This document shows, piece after piece, positions 1-9,429 of a stretch of 37,013 nt of DNA (position 1 is the first letter of the stretch; each line of letters begins with the position of its first letter). This stretch comes from Alteromonas sp. ALT199 (lineage in GTDB: Bacteria; Pseudomonadota; Gammaproteobacteria; Enterobacterales; Alteromonadaceae). The position numbers and the translations under genes are program-made. The stretch spans positions 1 to 37,013 of the forward strand of contig NZ_JAHHDX010000007.1 in assembly GCF_018619335.1 (NCBI RefSeq). The letters are read 5' to 3'. The notes beneath the pieces are model-generated. The model worked only from the letters and a program-made list of their open reading frames with translations. It was not told where the DNA came from and did not search any database.

Positions 1-141
1 CTATAAATATCAGCAAATTAAATATAAAAAAAACGTAAGCCGATTTTTACCCAGTTGGTTATTACTCAATTTTGTATTAGTAGTGGACGATCGCTACGCA
101 ACTGAATAGACAATGCGTTCAAGCTTCTACACTGGATTTTT

Positions 142-177
142 AGACAAAAAAAAAGCCCGCTTATATAAGCAGGCTTT
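142..177 (-). terminator. Rho-independent terminator of tyrS
   Basis: Read on the minus strand, AAAGCC, a one-base mismatch and GCTTA pair with TAAGC and GGCTTT (152-177), followed by a run of U (plus-strand A run at about 146-154). It lies about 20 bases past the tyrS stop. The remaining bases 1-141 hold nothing I can assign. Confidence 0.85.
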
Positions 178-199
178 CAAATAATAACTTAGTGAAGCG

Positions 200-1399
200 T
201 TAAGCTAGCGTAATACGCGCAAACTTGCGTTTACCTACCTGATACACGTTTTCACCTTTTTCAGTGAGCACTAAACGGGTGTCTTCCACTTTGTCGCCGT
301 TAATTTTAACTGCGCCCTGTTTGATCATGCGCATGGCATCTGACGTTGAGCCAACAAGTTTCGCTTCTTTTAATAAATTACCGATAGCGATGCCTTCTTC
401 GCCTAGCGCTATTTCAAGCTCTGGCATATCGTCAGGAATAGCGTTTTTCTGGAAGCGTTGAATAAAGTCTTGGTGGGCACCTTCAGCGGCAGCATCGTCG
501 TGGAAACGAGCAATGATTTCTTTCGCCAACATAATTTTAATATCACGTGGGTTTTCGCCACCTTCAACGCGCGCTTTAAGCTCTGCTATCTCTTCTAACG
601 GACGGAAGCTGATAAGATCATAGTAACGCCACATCAAATCGTCAGAAATAGACATTACTTTACCAAACATATCGTTTGGCGCGTCTGTGATACCAATGTA
701 GTTGTTCAAAGACTTCGACATCTTCTGAACGCCGTCTAAGCCTTCAAGTAGTGGAACCATCACAATTGACTGTTGCTTTTGTCCCTGCTCTTTTTGAAGC
801 TCACGGCCCATTAGCAAGTTGAAGCGCTGATCAGTACCGCCTAATTCAACGTCCGACTCAAGGGCTACAGAGTCCCAACCTTGCACAAGCGGGTATAAGA
901 ACTCATGAATTGCGATAGGCTGGTTGTTGTTATAGCGTTTTTTAAAGTCATCACGCTCTAGCATACGAGCTACAGTTTGACTTGCCGCTAGTTTGATCAT
1001 GCCCGCAGCGCCAAGCTCGTCCATCCATTCTGAATTGAAACGTATTTCTGTTTTTTCTTCATCAAGGATCTTGAACACTTGTTCTTGATACGTTTTAGCG
1101 TTTTCTAATACCTGATCTTTACTTAAAGGCTTGCGTGTGACATTTTTACCTGTAGGATCGCCAATTAGGCCAGTAAAATCACCAATAAGAAAAACAACTT
1201 TGTGGCCGAGTTGCTGGAATGTACGCAGCTTGTTGATCAACACAGTATGACCAAGATGCAGATCAGGCGCAGTTGGATCAAAACCCGCTTTAATGGTTAG
1301 GGTTTTGCCGGATTTTAGTTTTTCAATTAAATCCTCTTCGGGGAGTATTTCATCGACGCCCCGTTTAATCTCAGCTAGCGCTGTTTGCCAATCTTTCAT
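200..1399 (-). CDS. tyrS: Tyrosyl-tRNA synthetase, TyrZ-like (type 2)
   Basis: Cytoplasmic class I aminoacyl-tRNA synthetase that charges tRNA-Tyr with tyrosine. The 399 residues show the Rossmann-fold active site with HLGH (48-51, the HIGH motif) and KMSKS (226-230), then a C-terminal S4-like RNA-binding domain from about residue 335 (a [19 protein letters not shown] stretch). The intact KMSKS, rather than the KFGKT loop of E. coli TyrS, places it with the TyrZ-type enzymes. The length is typical. The gene is monocistronic, ends at its own terminator and is divergent from mepM. Nothing is unusual in the coding region. Confidence 0.95.
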   Translation of the reverse strand: MKDWQTALAEIKRGVDEILPEEDLIEKLKSGKTLTIKAGFDPTAPDLHLGHTVLINKLRTFQQLGHKVVFLIGDFTGLIGDPTGKNVTRKPLSKDQVLENAKTYQEQVFKILDEEKTEIRFNSEWMDELGAAGMIKLAASQTVARMLERDDFKKRYNNNQPIAIHEFLYPLVQGWDSVALESDVELGGTDQRFNLLMGRELQKEQGQKQQSIVMVPLLEGLDGVQKMSKSLNNYIGITDAPNDMFGKVMSISDDLMWRYYDLISFRPLEEIAELKARVEGGENPRDIKIMLAKEIIARFHDDAAAEGAHQDFIQRFQKNAIPDDMPELEIALGEEGIAIGNLLKEAKLVGSTSDAMRMIKQGAVKINGDKVEDTRLVLTEKGENVYQVGKRKFARITLA

Positions 1400-1695
1400 T
1401 TGTTAATCACACTCTACATAACTGTATATTCAATATTGGCGGGCATTTTACGCGTACAACGGAACCATTAAAAGCTTTGCGCGTCAAAAAACGGATTACA
1501 AACAGTCATGTTGTTAAACCCAACAGCTTTGAACGCGAAATTAGCGTGTTAAATAACGCACATTATGTAATTGCGAGTTTAAGAGCTATTGGGTGTAACA
1601 ATTTGCGCTAACAAAATAATGAGAAAAGTTGCATTTTTAAGCAACGTATGTGAAATAGTGTTGTGCACATAACATTTCTCAGGTGGGCTTGTAGT
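1400..1695. promoter_or_regulatory. Divergent tyrS / mepM promoter region
   Basis: 296 bases between divergent genes, so it must hold both promoters. Visible structure is limited to small imperfect dyads: TGTTG with CAACA (about 1509-1523), and GTTGC (1628-1632) with GCAAC (1641-1645). I cannot assign a regulator. No T-box features are evident. Confidence 0.4.
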
Positions 1696-3021
1696 ATGAG
1701 AAAAAAATTAGACGCTTCTAAAGCGCTACATTTATTTAAAAATTTACCTAAGCAACATAGAACCGGCATTGCTATCGCAAGCTTGTTTCTTGGCGGGCTT
1801 ATCCTTTTGCCGTCGGAGTCTGTAGAGGCTAGCCGTCATCAAGAGGCACATATTTTAGACGCAGGTGTCCGCTACCCTGTAGATCTTAACATTGCACCGT
1901 CAACCGATGTTTTTTCGAATGAAGAAGAGTCTACTTGGCAAACCTATAAAGTGCGCAGTGGCGATACGCTGGCAAAACTATTTAAACGCGCAGGTTTTAC
2001 GTCGCGTGACGTTTACAATGTAACCCAAGCCGGTGAGTTGACAAAAACGCTCGTTACCTTGCTGCCTGGCGATGAATTGTCGTTTAAAGCTAAAAACGAC
2101 GGTAGCTTTGGAGAGTTGAAATACAAACTGTCTTCAACCGAAACTTTGTTCGTACGCCCAGAATCGTCAAATGAGAACAGTGCTCTTACAGCCGAGCTTG
2201 AAAAGCGTGATGTAGATATTCGCTACAACTTTGCGCAGGGTGAAATTCACTCAAGCTTTTGGAATGCAGCAAGAGATGCAGGGCTTACCAGCAACCAAAT
2301 TATGAATTTGGCAGGTATTTTCGGCTGGGATATTGATTTCGCGATGGAGATTCGCTCAGGCGATACGTTCAACGTTGTTTTTGAAGAACAATACATTGAT
2401 GGCGAATTCGTAGGCTACGGCGATATTGTAGCAGCAGAGTTTACCAACCAAGGCGAACAGTTTAGTGCGATCCTTCACGAAGACGGTACATACTACACCC
2501 CAGAAGGTCGTAGCATGCGCAAGAGCTTTTTGCGTGCGCCTGTAAACTTCAGATACGTTAGCTCTAATTTCACGAAGGCACGCTTCCACCCTGTACAAAA
2601 ACGCTGGAAAGCACACCGTGGTACCGACTACGTAGCAGCCGTTGGTACACCAATTATGGCAGCAGGTGATGGAAAAGTAATTAAAGCAGGCTATGATAAA
2701 TATAACGGCCATCATGTATTTATTCAGCACGGCGAGAAATACACCACTAAGTACCTTCACTTCAAAAAACGTGCGGTAAAAGTGGGCGACATCGTTAAAC
2801 AGGGTCAAACGGTAGGTTACCTTGGAAGTTCTGGCATGGTGACAGGCGCACATCTTCACTACGAATTTTTAGTAGACGGTGTGCATAGAAATCCACGCAC
2901 CGTAGAGCTGCCGAAAGCTTTACCAATAGCAAAGGAAGAGCGAGAAAGATTTATGGAAATAGCAGAACTTCGTCAGCAGCAACTCAATAACAACAAACGT
3001 ATTATGCTCGCGATGAAATAG
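1696..3021 (+). CDS. mepM: M23 family murein endopeptidase, MepM-like
   Basis: Predicted DD-endopeptidase that cuts peptidoglycan cross-links in the periplasm, needed for wall growth. I start it at ATG 1696, preceded by AGGTGG at 1681-1686; a GTG 33 bases upstream has no ribosome site. The product has 441 residues: an N-terminal signal anchor (about 22-40, after KQHRTG), a LysM/OapA-like segment (YKVRSGDTLAKLF, about 84-96), a middle domain and a C-terminal LytM/M23 domain. The zinc ligands are visible as HxxxD (His307, Asp311) and HLH (386-388). It is followed 7 bases later by anmK, so one transcript probably links wall cutting with recycling of the released anhydro-muropeptides. This pairing next to tyrS is common in marine gammaproteobacteria, from memory. 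Confidence 0.9.
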   Translation: MRKKLDASKALHLFKNLPKQHRTGIAIASLFLGGLILLPSESVEASRHQEAHILDAGVRYPVDLNIAPSTDVFSNEEESTWQTYKVRSGDTLAKLFKRAGFTSRDVYNVTQAGELTKTLVTLLPGDELSFKAKNDGSFGELKYKLSSTETLFVRPESSNENSALTAELEKRDVDIRYNFAQGEIHSSFWNAARDAGLTSNQIMNLAGIFGWDIDFAMEIRSGDTFNVVFEEQYIDGEFVGYGDIVAAEFTNQGEQFSAILHEDGTYYTPEGRSMRKSFLRAPVNFRYVSSNFTKARFHPVQKRWKAHRGTDYVAAVGTPIMAAGDGKVIKAGYDKYNGHHVFIQHGEKYTTKYLHFKKRAVKVGDIVKQGQTVGYLGSSGMVTGAHLHYEFLVDGVHRNPRTVELPKALPIAKEERERFMEIAELRQQQLNNNKRIMLAMK

Positions 3022-3028
3022 TTGCGCT

Positions 3029-4231
3029 ATGGCGAAATATATTGGCTTGATGTCAGGCACTAGCATGGACGGCGTAGACGCCGTCCTATGCGACATCACT
3101 GCAACGTCGTGCACAACGCTTTCAGCGCATACAATTCCCTATCCTAGTGAACTACTTCACGCGCTCAATAATTTATGTACTGAAGGGGCTGACGAGCTCA
3201 ATACCCTTGGCATTGCAGACAGGCTCGTTGCCGAAGCCTTTTCAGAAGTAACTTTAGCACTACTTGATAAAAACAACCTTAAAGCATCAGATATCACTGC
3301 CATTGGCTCTCATGGGCAAACGGTGCGTCACTATCCCAATTCTGATGTGATGTCTGCCTATTTTTCTAGCGCTTCTATCCGGGGCTTCACTTGTCAGATT
3401 GGCGATCCTAACACTATCGCTGTACTTACCGGCATTGATGTTATCGCCGATTTCAGGCGCAAAGATATTGCGTTGGGCGGTCAAGGTGCGCCGCTGGTAC
3501 CCGCTTTTCACAATGCGGTCTTTGCCAGTGAAAAAAAATATCGAGCGCTGGTAAATATTGGCGGCATCGCAAACATTTCATTGCTTGCACCAAAGCAAGA
3601 TAACATACCGCCTAGAGGTTTTGATACTGGGCCAGGTAACACCTTGATGGACCAATGGATAAGCCTTCATTTAAACGAGAGCTTTGATAAAGACGGAGCA
3701 TGGGCCGCGTCAGGACAATGCCATACCGGCTTACTAGGTAGGTTTTTATTAGATAACTACTTCGCTTTATCCGCGCCTAAAAGCACAGGCAGAGAACATT
3801 TCAATATTGATTGGTTAAGCAACGCCCTTGCCGATTACTTCCCTTCTAGCGCAGACCTGCAAAGCGAAGAGGGAAATAACAATTTAGCCCCAGAAGATGT
3901 TCAAGCCACTTTGCTTACACTTACCGGCAGCACTATCGCTCAAGAAATAATGAACCACCTACCTAAAGCGAGTGATGCGAACGTACAAAGCGAAGTGATT
4001 GTGTGCGGCGGCGGCGCGTTTAATAAAGCTTTAATGGCTTATTTGAACAACGCTTTGAGCGACTATGCCGTAGCAGACAGTTATGCGCTGGGCATACATC
4101 CACAGCATGTAGAAGGCGCTGCGTTTGCTTGGTTTGCTCACGCATTTATGAATGATATTGCGGGTAATGTGCCTCAAGTGACTGGCGCTTCAAAACCTGC
4201 AATTCTAGGTGCACTTTATAAAAAAGGATAA
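3029..4231 (+). CDS. anmK: Anhydro-N-acetylmuramic acid kinase
   Basis: Phosphorylates and opens 1,6-anhydro-N-acetylmuramic acid to MurNAc-6-phosphate in the cytoplasm, a step of peptidoglycan recycling. The 400 residues begin with the family signature GLMSGTSMDGVD (6-17, phosphate-binding loop) and carry further conserved blocks: GSHGQTVRH, QIGDPNTIA, DFRRKDIALGGQGAPLVP, NIGGIANIS, FDTGPGN and VCGGGAFN. The length is as expected. The start lies 7 bases after the mepM stop without a clear ribosome site, which suggests translational coupling. It is convergent with the sugar transporter downstream. Confidence 0.95.
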   Translation: MAKYIGLMSGTSMDGVDAVLCDITATSCTTLSAHTIPYPSELLHALNNLCTEGADELNTLGIADRLVAEAFSEVTLALLDKNNLKASDITAIGSHGQTVRHYPNSDVMSAYFSSASIRGFTCQIGDPNTIAVLTGIDVIADFRRKDIALGGQGAPLVPAFHNAVFASEKKYRALVNIGGIANISLLAPKQDNIPPRGFDTGPGNTLMDQWISLHLNESFDKDGAWAASGQCHTGLLGRFLLDNYFALSAPKSTGREHFNIDWLSNALADYFPSSADLQSEEGNNNLAPEDVQATLLTLTGSTIAQEIMNHLPKASDANVQSEVIVCGGGAFNKALMAYLNNALSDYAVADSYALGIHPQHVEGAAFAWFAHAFMNDIAGNVPQVTGASKPAILGALYKKG

Positions 4232-4264
4232 AAAAGGGGCCACTGATACAATCAACGGCCCTTT
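4231..4264 (-). terminator. Terminator between convergent anmK and sugar transporter
   Basis: AAAGGGGCC (4233-4241) and GGCCCTTT (4257-4264) form a stem with one bulged G. On the minus strand the stem is followed by a U run, so it serves mainly the transporter gene; on the plus strand the T run is only three bases. Confidence 0.75.
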
Positions 4265-4285
4265 AGTATCGTTTCCTCAGCGGTT

Positions 4286-5623
4286 TTATTTAGCGATTGG
4301 CATTTCCATTTCTTTTAATGCGTTTGTATCGATATCGTCCTTAGGTTTAACACTGCGCTTTTTAGCGCGCATATCGAAATAACCATAACCACCCACAGCC
4401 AGGAAGCAAATGGCTGGTACAATATAAGATACAACCACCCCTGCGCTATCGATAATTGCAGCTTGGAAAAGTGGCATAATAGCTCCACCAAGGATAGCCA
4501 TCACAAGGCCTGCTGCGCCTAGCTTGGTGTCTTCACCCAATCCTTCCAGCGCAATACCATAAATGGTCGGGAACATTAGTGACAAACAAGCAGAAATTGA
4601 TACCAGTGCGATTACGCCTGCTAGATTAGGAGACTGTGTCATGAAGATACATAGTGCCATGGCAAGCAATGACATAATCATCAATAGCCTAGCTGGATAG
4701 AGATACTGCATTGCCCACGTCATCACAAAGCGTGAAACTAAGAATACAATCATGCTGTACTGTAATATTTCACCACCACTCACTTCGTTACCACCCGTCG
4801 CTTTCATTGCATATTGAATAGTAAAGGTCCACACACAAGTTTGTGCGCCAACATTGAAAAACTGAGCCAATACGCCAAATCGGTAATGCCTGTTGGCAAC
4901 TAAGCGCTTAAGCGATGCGCCCAACTTTACGTCTTCCACACTAGACTCAACCGATTCTTGAATTGGCGCTTTAATTAGGAAAATAGCAACCCAAACCAAA
5001 ACTAAAACGCATGCCATACCTACGTAAGGGAGCATTACTGCGTCAAGCTCGGCCCCTATCACGCTTTTGAGTTCGCTTACCGACATAGCAGCACGCTCTT
5101 GCGCAGATGCCTGATTCAGGTTTGGCAATATAAGCGTTGCAGCCAAAAACACACCTAAATTAGTACCGACAGGATTAAATGCTTGAGCTAAATTTAAACG
5201 GCGTGTCGCACTCTTTTGATGTCCCATCGCCATAACATATGGGTTAGCCGAAGTTTCAAGAATAGATAATCCCCCCGCCAGTACAAAAAGTGCGGCTAAG
5301 AAAAATCCGTAAGTCATAGTTTGGCTGGCAGGATAAAACAGAAATGCCCCAGCAGCGGCACACCCCAAACCAGTCAATACACCTGTTTTATAAGAAAAGC
5401 GCTTGTTAATAAAAGCAGCAGGAATGGCTAAGCAAAAATATGCGCCATAATAGGCAAATTGAACCAATGCCGATTGCAAAGACGACATAGTAAATATCTT
5501 GCTAAATACCTTTACCAAAGGGTCTGTCATGTTCGCAGCCACACCCCATGCTGCAAAACAAATCGTTAACAATATAAAGGGAATCAACGTGTCTTTAGAC
5601 ACCAAAGGGGCGTTATTTTTCAT
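4286..5623 (-). CDS. Sugar MFS transporter, FucP family
   Basis: Inner-membrane proton-linked sugar symporter with about 12 hydrophobic segments in 445 residues. FucP-family marks are clear: Asp34 in NMTDPLV, Glu123 in SILETSANPYV, and RRLNLAQAFNPVG (141-153). Asp34 and Glu123 are 89 residues apart, the same separation as Asp46 and Glu135 of E. coli FucP. Members of this family in Alteromonadales carry fucose, glucose/galactose, GlcNAc, mannose or fructose, and the sequence does not tell which; no catabolic gene is adjacent. It is transcribed away from an OprB-like porin, and the shared promoter region holds two related palindromes, so the two are probably co-regulated as inner- and outer-membrane steps of one uptake route. 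Confidence 0.85.
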   Translation of the reverse strand: MKNNAPLVSKDTLIPFILLTICFAAWGVAANMTDPLVKVFSKIFTMSSLQSALVQFAYYGAYFCLAIPAAFINKRFSYKTGVLTGLGCAAAGAFLFYPASQTMTYGFFLAALFVLAGGLSILETSANPYVMAMGHQKSATRRLNLAQAFNPVGTNLGVFLAATLILPNLNQASAQERAAMSVSELKSVIGAELDAVMLPYVGMACVLVLVWVAIFLIKAPIQESVESSVEDVKLGASLKRLVANRHYRFGVLAQFFNVGAQTCVWTFTIQYAMKATGGNEVSGGEILQYSMIVFLVSRFVMTWAMQYLYPARLLMIMSLLAMALCIFMTQSPNLAGVIALVSISACLSLMFPTIYGIALEGLGEDTKLGAAGLVMAILGGAIMPLFQAAIIDSAGVVVSYIVPAICFLAVGGYGYFDMRAKKRSVKPKDDIDTNALKEMEMPIAK

Positions 5624-5687
5624 AAGAACGGCCTTTCGCTTGTAAAAAAATAGTTAACCAATTTAAGCATTCCGCTCTAAACCTGTC

Positions 5688-5708
5688 AATAAATCAATTT
5701 GATTTATT
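5688..5708. promoter_or_regulatory. Perfect 21-bp palindrome, putative operator
   Basis: AATAAATCAA, a central T, then TTGATTTATT: ten bases on each side pair without a mismatch. It lies 65 bases upstream of the transporter start (5623, minus strand), a position where a repressor could block the promoter. It shares the core AAATCAA/TTGATTT with the second dyad at 5926-5952. Confidence 0.65.
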
Positions 5709-5925
5709 TACTTTGAATTACATTAAAAATTAGACTTTGTGTGTAGAAACCCGACAAAAGAGAAATATACATTTATCTTCCACGCCATGATTACCAATAA
5801 ATAAAACTTTAATTTTCAGCAAGTTGAAAACACAAAAAGACTTAGCGGAAAGCTTTCTATGTAAGCTGAAGTGGTGACGCCGCTCGGCACTTTCATTTAA
5901 GGGGAATACATAAATTTGTTAAATA

Positions 5926-5952
5926 AATTAAATAAACCAGGTTGATTTAATT
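5926..5952. promoter_or_regulatory. Second, 27-bp palindrome, putative operator
   Basis: AATTAAATAAACC, a central A, then GGTTGATTTAATT: 12 of 13 positions pair (an A replaces C at the ninth base of the left arm). It matches the 5688-5708 dyad in its TTGATTTA half. It lies about 175 bases upstream of the porin start, and the dyad centres are 241 bp apart, compatible with looping by a multimeric regulator or with one operator per promoter. Confidence 0.6.
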
Positions 5953-6126
5953 CACAAGGTTAGTTAGATTTCGTTCAAAGCAAACTTAAGTTAATACGTT
6001 GTAACGTTAGCTAGCGCTGATTTATTTAGTTTCAACAAGAGGTTAGCAATAAATACTTAGATGCCATTAGTCACACGTGCTTAACAAGCTACAGTGATTA
6101 ACATTTTTTATTTTGAGAGAATAATG

Positions 6127-7446
6127 ATGAAAACAGCTCCAGTCGCCCGAAATCTTCCTGTATTTAAGACAGGCTTACAAACAGCTACCCTCGCTGTCAC
6201 CGCTATTTTTTCCACTATTGCGACGGCATCACAATATATGCTTGAAGACGCGTTTGAATTTCAAGCAAGTTACACAGGTGAGTCAGCCACTAATATTGAC
6301 GGTGGTGAACGCAGAGGCAGCGCCTATGCTGGTCAGCTATTTGTAGGTGGTGAATTAGATTTAAATGCGTTCGCGGGCTGGGAAGACACTAAAATCCATA
6401 TTGCCATGACAAACCGACACGGCAAAAACTTAGCCGAGCACTACATTGGAAGCAGCACGTCGGTGCAAGAGATCTTTGGCGGTCAAAATACCCGTCTTGC
6501 ACGGTTTACAATCTCGTCCAAATTTCTAGATGGTGATTTAGAACTAGAAGGCGGCCGCACCGTAGCGAATATCAGCTTTTTAGGCTCTGAACTTTGTCAA
6601 TACTTTCAAACCAATGCTGCTTGTGGGAACCCAACTTTTGTATTTAGAACCAGTAACTTTACTTGGTGGCCCGTTTCAAGTTGGGGTGGCCATGCGAAAT
6701 ACTGGCTTTCGCCAAAAACATACTTTCATACCGGTGTTTACGAAGATAATACCAGTCATCAAGACTTAAGCGATCACGGTTTCGATTGGGCGACTAATGA
6801 GGCAACTGGTGTTGTTGTCCCATTCACTCTGGGATATCAAACCACGTGGGACAATGACGAATTACCAAGGCGCTATGAAATTGGCGGTTGGTACGATGGC
6901 GCAGACTACACCGACCCCGTCTTTGATGAGGAGGGCAACTATGCGGCGCAGTCAGGCTATGATTACGCTGTTAGAAACGGTCGCTCGGGTATATTCGCAC
7001 GTTTTGAACAAACAATTACTCGTCCAAACCCACTAACGAAAGAAGGTCTAACGCTGTTCGGTGCAGTGCTAACCGGTACATCGGGCGAGTTGATTGAAGA
7101 CTACTATGTCAAAGCAGGTTTTGTTTTACGAGGTACTCTGGCGTCACGCCCTGACGATACCATTGGCTTCGTATTTACCCGCCAGCAATACAGTGACAAA
7201 GCGCTAGAGGATCAGCGTATATTAAGAAACAAAAACGGCGGGGTTGATACACCGGCAAGCAGCCAAACTATGTTAGAGCTAAGTTATGGTTATCAACTCA
7301 ACGACCACGTAAGAATTCAGCCGAACGTTCACTACATCATCAACCCCGACCAATTCGCAGAACGCGACAGAGTAATGGCACTTGATGATGCTATTGTCCT
7401 AGGCCTAAGGTTCGACGTAAACCTAGCTGCTTTGATATTTAAATAA
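6127..7446 (+). CDS. Carbohydrate-selective porin, OprB family
   Basis: Predicted outer-membrane beta-barrel that admits sugars. I start it at ATG 6127, six bases after GAGAGA (6115-6120); ATG 6124 is too close to that site and GTG 6094 has none. The 439 residues begin with a signal peptide (cleavage likely after a TATAS-type motif near residue 35), then alternating beta-strand sequence rich in Gly, Tyr and Trp, with OprB-like features: an early LEDAFEFQASYTGE strand, a YEIGGWYDGADY-type strand, and repeated long-loop DxxGxY stretches. It ends in LRFDVNLAALIFK. The divergent partner is the FucP-type symporter. The sugar is unknown. Confidence 0.8.
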   Translation: MKTAPVARNLPVFKTGLQTATLAVTAIFSTIATASQYMLEDAFEFQASYTGESATNIDGGERRGSAYAGQLFVGGELDLNAFAGWEDTKIHIAMTNRHGKNLAEHYIGSSTSVQEIFGGQNTRLARFTISSKFLDGDLELEGGRTVANISFLGSELCQYFQTNAACGNPTFVFRTSNFTWWPVSSWGGHAKYWLSPKTYFHTGVYEDNTSHQDLSDHGFDWATNEATGVVVPFTLGYQTTWDNDELPRRYEIGGWYDGADYTDPVFDEEGNYAAQSGYDYAVRNGRSGIFARFEQTITRPNPLTKEGLTLFGAVLTGTSGELIEDYYVKAGFVLRGTLASRPDDTIGFVFTRQQYSDKALEDQRILRNKNGGVDTPASSQTMLELSYGYQLNDHVRIQPNVHYIINPDQFAERDRVMALDDAIVLGLRFDVNLAALIFK

Positions 7447-7447
7447 C

Positions 7448-7467
7448 AGCGCCCTCGGGCGCTTTTT
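7448..7467 (+). terminator. Terminator of the porin gene
   Basis: AGCGCC and GGCGCT around a CTCG loop, followed by TTTT, immediately after the porin stop. Confidence 0.85.
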
Positions 7468-7637
7468 CCAAATCCATCTTTCCCCCTTAATTCAAGCTTG
7501 TTTAGCTACACAAGCAACTTTTTTTACAAATCCAACTCCTCGCTATTCCTGTATTCACTACTATCTTACGACGTTAATAGCGCTAACAAGCGCAGCGCTT
7601 CATCAACAAACTCTTCTTCGTTGAATAAGGAATACGA

Positions 7638-8759
7638 ATGACAGACTCAGTACTTTTCAGCTCGTTCGATTGGGCAGGTAACACATTACAAAACCGCATG
7701 GTATTAGCACCAATGACAAGAGGTAGAGCGGGCGCCGATCGCATACCAAACAAAATCATGGGCGATCACTATGTTCAGCGGGCAGATGCAGGGCTTATCA
7801 TCACAGAAGCGACAACGATTTCGGAAGAAGGCATTGGTTGGGTTGATACCCCTGGAATTTATACTGACGAAATGGTTGAAGGCTGGCGCTCTATTGTAGA
7901 TCGCGTTCATGGGGCGGGTGGAAAGATTGTACTTCAACTTTGGCACACCGGGCGCGCATCTCACAGCGACTTTCACGACGGCAATCTTCCTTTTTCTGCA
8001 TCCGCTATCAAAATTGAAGGCGATGAGATTCACACGCCTAAGGGCAAAAAGCCCTACGAAGTGCCGAAAGCTATGACGTTTGATGATATAAAGCGCACTG
8101 TTGAAGACTTCAAGAAGGCAGCTATTAACGCCAAAGCTGCAGGGTTTGATGGCGTGGAAGTGCATGCGGCAAATGGCTATCTTATTAACCAATTTTTAGA
8201 TAGCCGTAGCAACCAGCGTGACGATAATTACGGTGGTAGTGTAGACAACCGCTACCGCTTCTTGAGCGAGGTGATGGACGCGGTATTGAGCGTATGGGAA
8301 AAAGAGTATGTCGGTGTGAGGTTATCGCCAAATGGCGCATTTAACGACATGGGTGCTGACGATTTTAGAGAAACCTTTACCTATGTAGCTCAACAGCTAA
8401 ATAAGCTAGAAATAGGCTATTTACATGTAATGGATGGCTTAGCGTTTGGCTTTCATGAGCGCGGCGAAGCCATGGCGTTAGCAGAATTTAGAGCCCTTTT
8501 TGACGGTATGCTAATGGGCAATTGCGGCTATACAAAAGAGGAAGCAGAAAAGCGTATAGCTGACGGCGATGGCGACATGATTGCCTTCGGCAGACCTTGG
8601 ATCACAAATCCGGACCTTCCTACTCGCTTTAAGCACGACTACCCATTAGCTTCATTTGACGATCCGTCTGCGTGGTACGGGGGAAGTGAAGAGGGCTACA
8701 ACGACTTTGACACATACCGTGAAAAAAGCGGAAAAGACGCCATGACATCATTGACCTAA
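7638..8759 (+). CDS. Old yellow enzyme-type flavin oxidoreductase
   Basis: FMN- and NAD(P)H-dependent ene-reductase of the OYE/NemA/OPR family, cytoplasmic; natural substrates are usually electrophilic alkenes or toxic nitro compounds. The 373 residues form one TIM barrel. The N-terminal APMTRGRA (24-31) includes the FMN-contacting Thr27. The substrate-anion pair is His176 and Asn179 in VHAANGY, followed by the proton donor Tyr181, then the family block QFLDSRSNQR and YGGSVDNR, and late IAFGRPWITNPDLP. The His-x-x-Asn form resembles yeast OYE and plant OPR, whereas E. coli NemA has His-x-x-His. An AAGGA ribosome site sits just upstream. It has its own terminator; no TetR-type regulator is adjacent. 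Confidence 0.9.
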   Translation: MTDSVLFSSFDWAGNTLQNRMVLAPMTRGRAGADRIPNKIMGDHYVQRADAGLIITEATTISEEGIGWVDTPGIYTDEMVEGWRSIVDRVHGAGGKIVLQLWHTGRASHSDFHDGNLPFSASAIKIEGDEIHTPKGKKPYEVPKAMTFDDIKRTVEDFKKAAINAKAAGFDGVEVHAANGYLINQFLDSRSNQRDDNYGGSVDNRYRFLSEVMDAVLSVWEKEYVGVRLSPNGAFNDMGADDFRETFTYVAQQLNKLEIGYLHVMDGLAFGFHERGEAMALAEFRALFDGMLMGNCGYTKEEAEKRIADGDGDMIAFGRPWITNPDLPTRFKHDYPLASFDDPSAWYGGSEEGYNDFDTYREKSGKDAMTSLT

Positions 8760-8766
8760 ACTAGCA

Positions 8767-8793
8767 AGGGCAGAGCAAATCGCTCTGCCTTTA
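8767..8793 (+). terminator. Terminator of the OYE gene
   Basis: GGCAGAGC and GCTCTGCC around AAATC, followed by TTTAT, directly after the stop codon. Confidence 0.8.
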
Positions 8794-8896
8794 TCTCAAG
8801 CGCAGTAGTTCATTGTAGAACGCAGCGCGCTTTTTAACCGCGCAGCTCTTAGTACTATGCGCCCCCTTCAAAAATTTTTTTATGACAAAAGACTTG

Positions 8897-9343
8897 TTAA
8901 TTAAACGACTTTTTCTTTGCAGCTAATACGGCGAGCTTCTCCAAACACGACATCCAGGCGTAGTTATGCTGGTCACATTCTTGTTTGTTCACAAAACCTT
9001 GCTGAATAAGAACTATCCTCACGTTGTTTTCTTCTGTCTTTTCGAAGTGAATATCTACTGATGTCATTACCGACTCTTCCATGTCATCTTCCCACGCCCA
9101 TGAAAACGACAGTTGCTCGTTCGCTAAAATAGTCACGTATTCACCGGTCAATGACATTTCAATGCCACTTGGATCCATCATCTTTATACGATAGCGACCG
9201 CCTTCTTTGAAATCGCTCATAATTTGTGTAACTGAACAATCGCCTGGTGCAAACCACTCTGAAAGATACTCAGGTTCGTGAAATGCTGCAAAAATAAAGG
9301 GCAATGATGCATCTAGCGTTACATCAATTTTAAACTCGTGCAT
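8897..9343 (-). CDS. SRPBCC (AHSA1-like) domain protein
   Basis: A 148-residue single-domain START-like protein of the AHSA1/SRPBCC superfamily, whose members bind hydrophobic ligands or act as small stress proteins. Visible marks are the N-terminal strand with AFHEPEYLSEWFAPGDCSV, the central GGRYRIKMMDPSG, the LSFSWAWED strand and a C-terminal helix with NYAWMSCLEKLAVLAAKK. The HNYAWMSCLEKL ending is typical of the AHSA1 branch. It is cytoplasmic, with no signal. It is a single gene; substrate and role cannot be inferred from the neighbours. Confidence 0.75.
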   Translation of the reverse strand: MHEFKIDVTLDASLPFIFAAFHEPEYLSEWFAPGDCSVTQIMSDFKEGGRYRIKMMDPSGIEMSLTGEYVTILANEQLSFSWAWEDDMEESVMTSVDIHFEKTEENNVRIVLIQQGFVNKQECDQHNYAWMSCLEKLAVLAAKKKSFN

Positions 9344-9429
9344 AAAGCCGCCTTAGTCATATTGTGAAGGTAAGTGTCTTTTTACTTTATAGCAAAGAGA
9401 ATCGCTCATCATCACTAATCAGCTTTGCC

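Larger units (their letters stand above)
5624..6126. promoter_or_regulatory. Divergent control region of sugar transporter and porin
   Basis: About 500 AT-rich bases with no supportable gene. It contains a perfect 21-bp palindrome near the transporter and a related 27-bp palindrome nearer the porin (separate entries). An isolated half-site-like GATTTATT occurs at about 6018. The length and the number of dyads suggest dedicated sugar-responsive control. Confidence 0.6.

Noticed and set aside
2356..2859. 167-codon minus-strand frame opposite mepM
   Set aside because: It lies wholly within the M23 catalytic region, is Cys/His/Phe-rich in the way antisense frames are, and has no recognisable domain.
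6797..7036. Short plus-strand open frame inside the porin gene
   Set aside because: It is out of frame with a well-supported OprB-like gene and has no ribosome site or family resemblance.
7704..8192. 162-codon minus-strand frame opposite the OYE gene
   Set aside because: Antisense to conserved OYE motifs, with atypical composition and no ribosome site.
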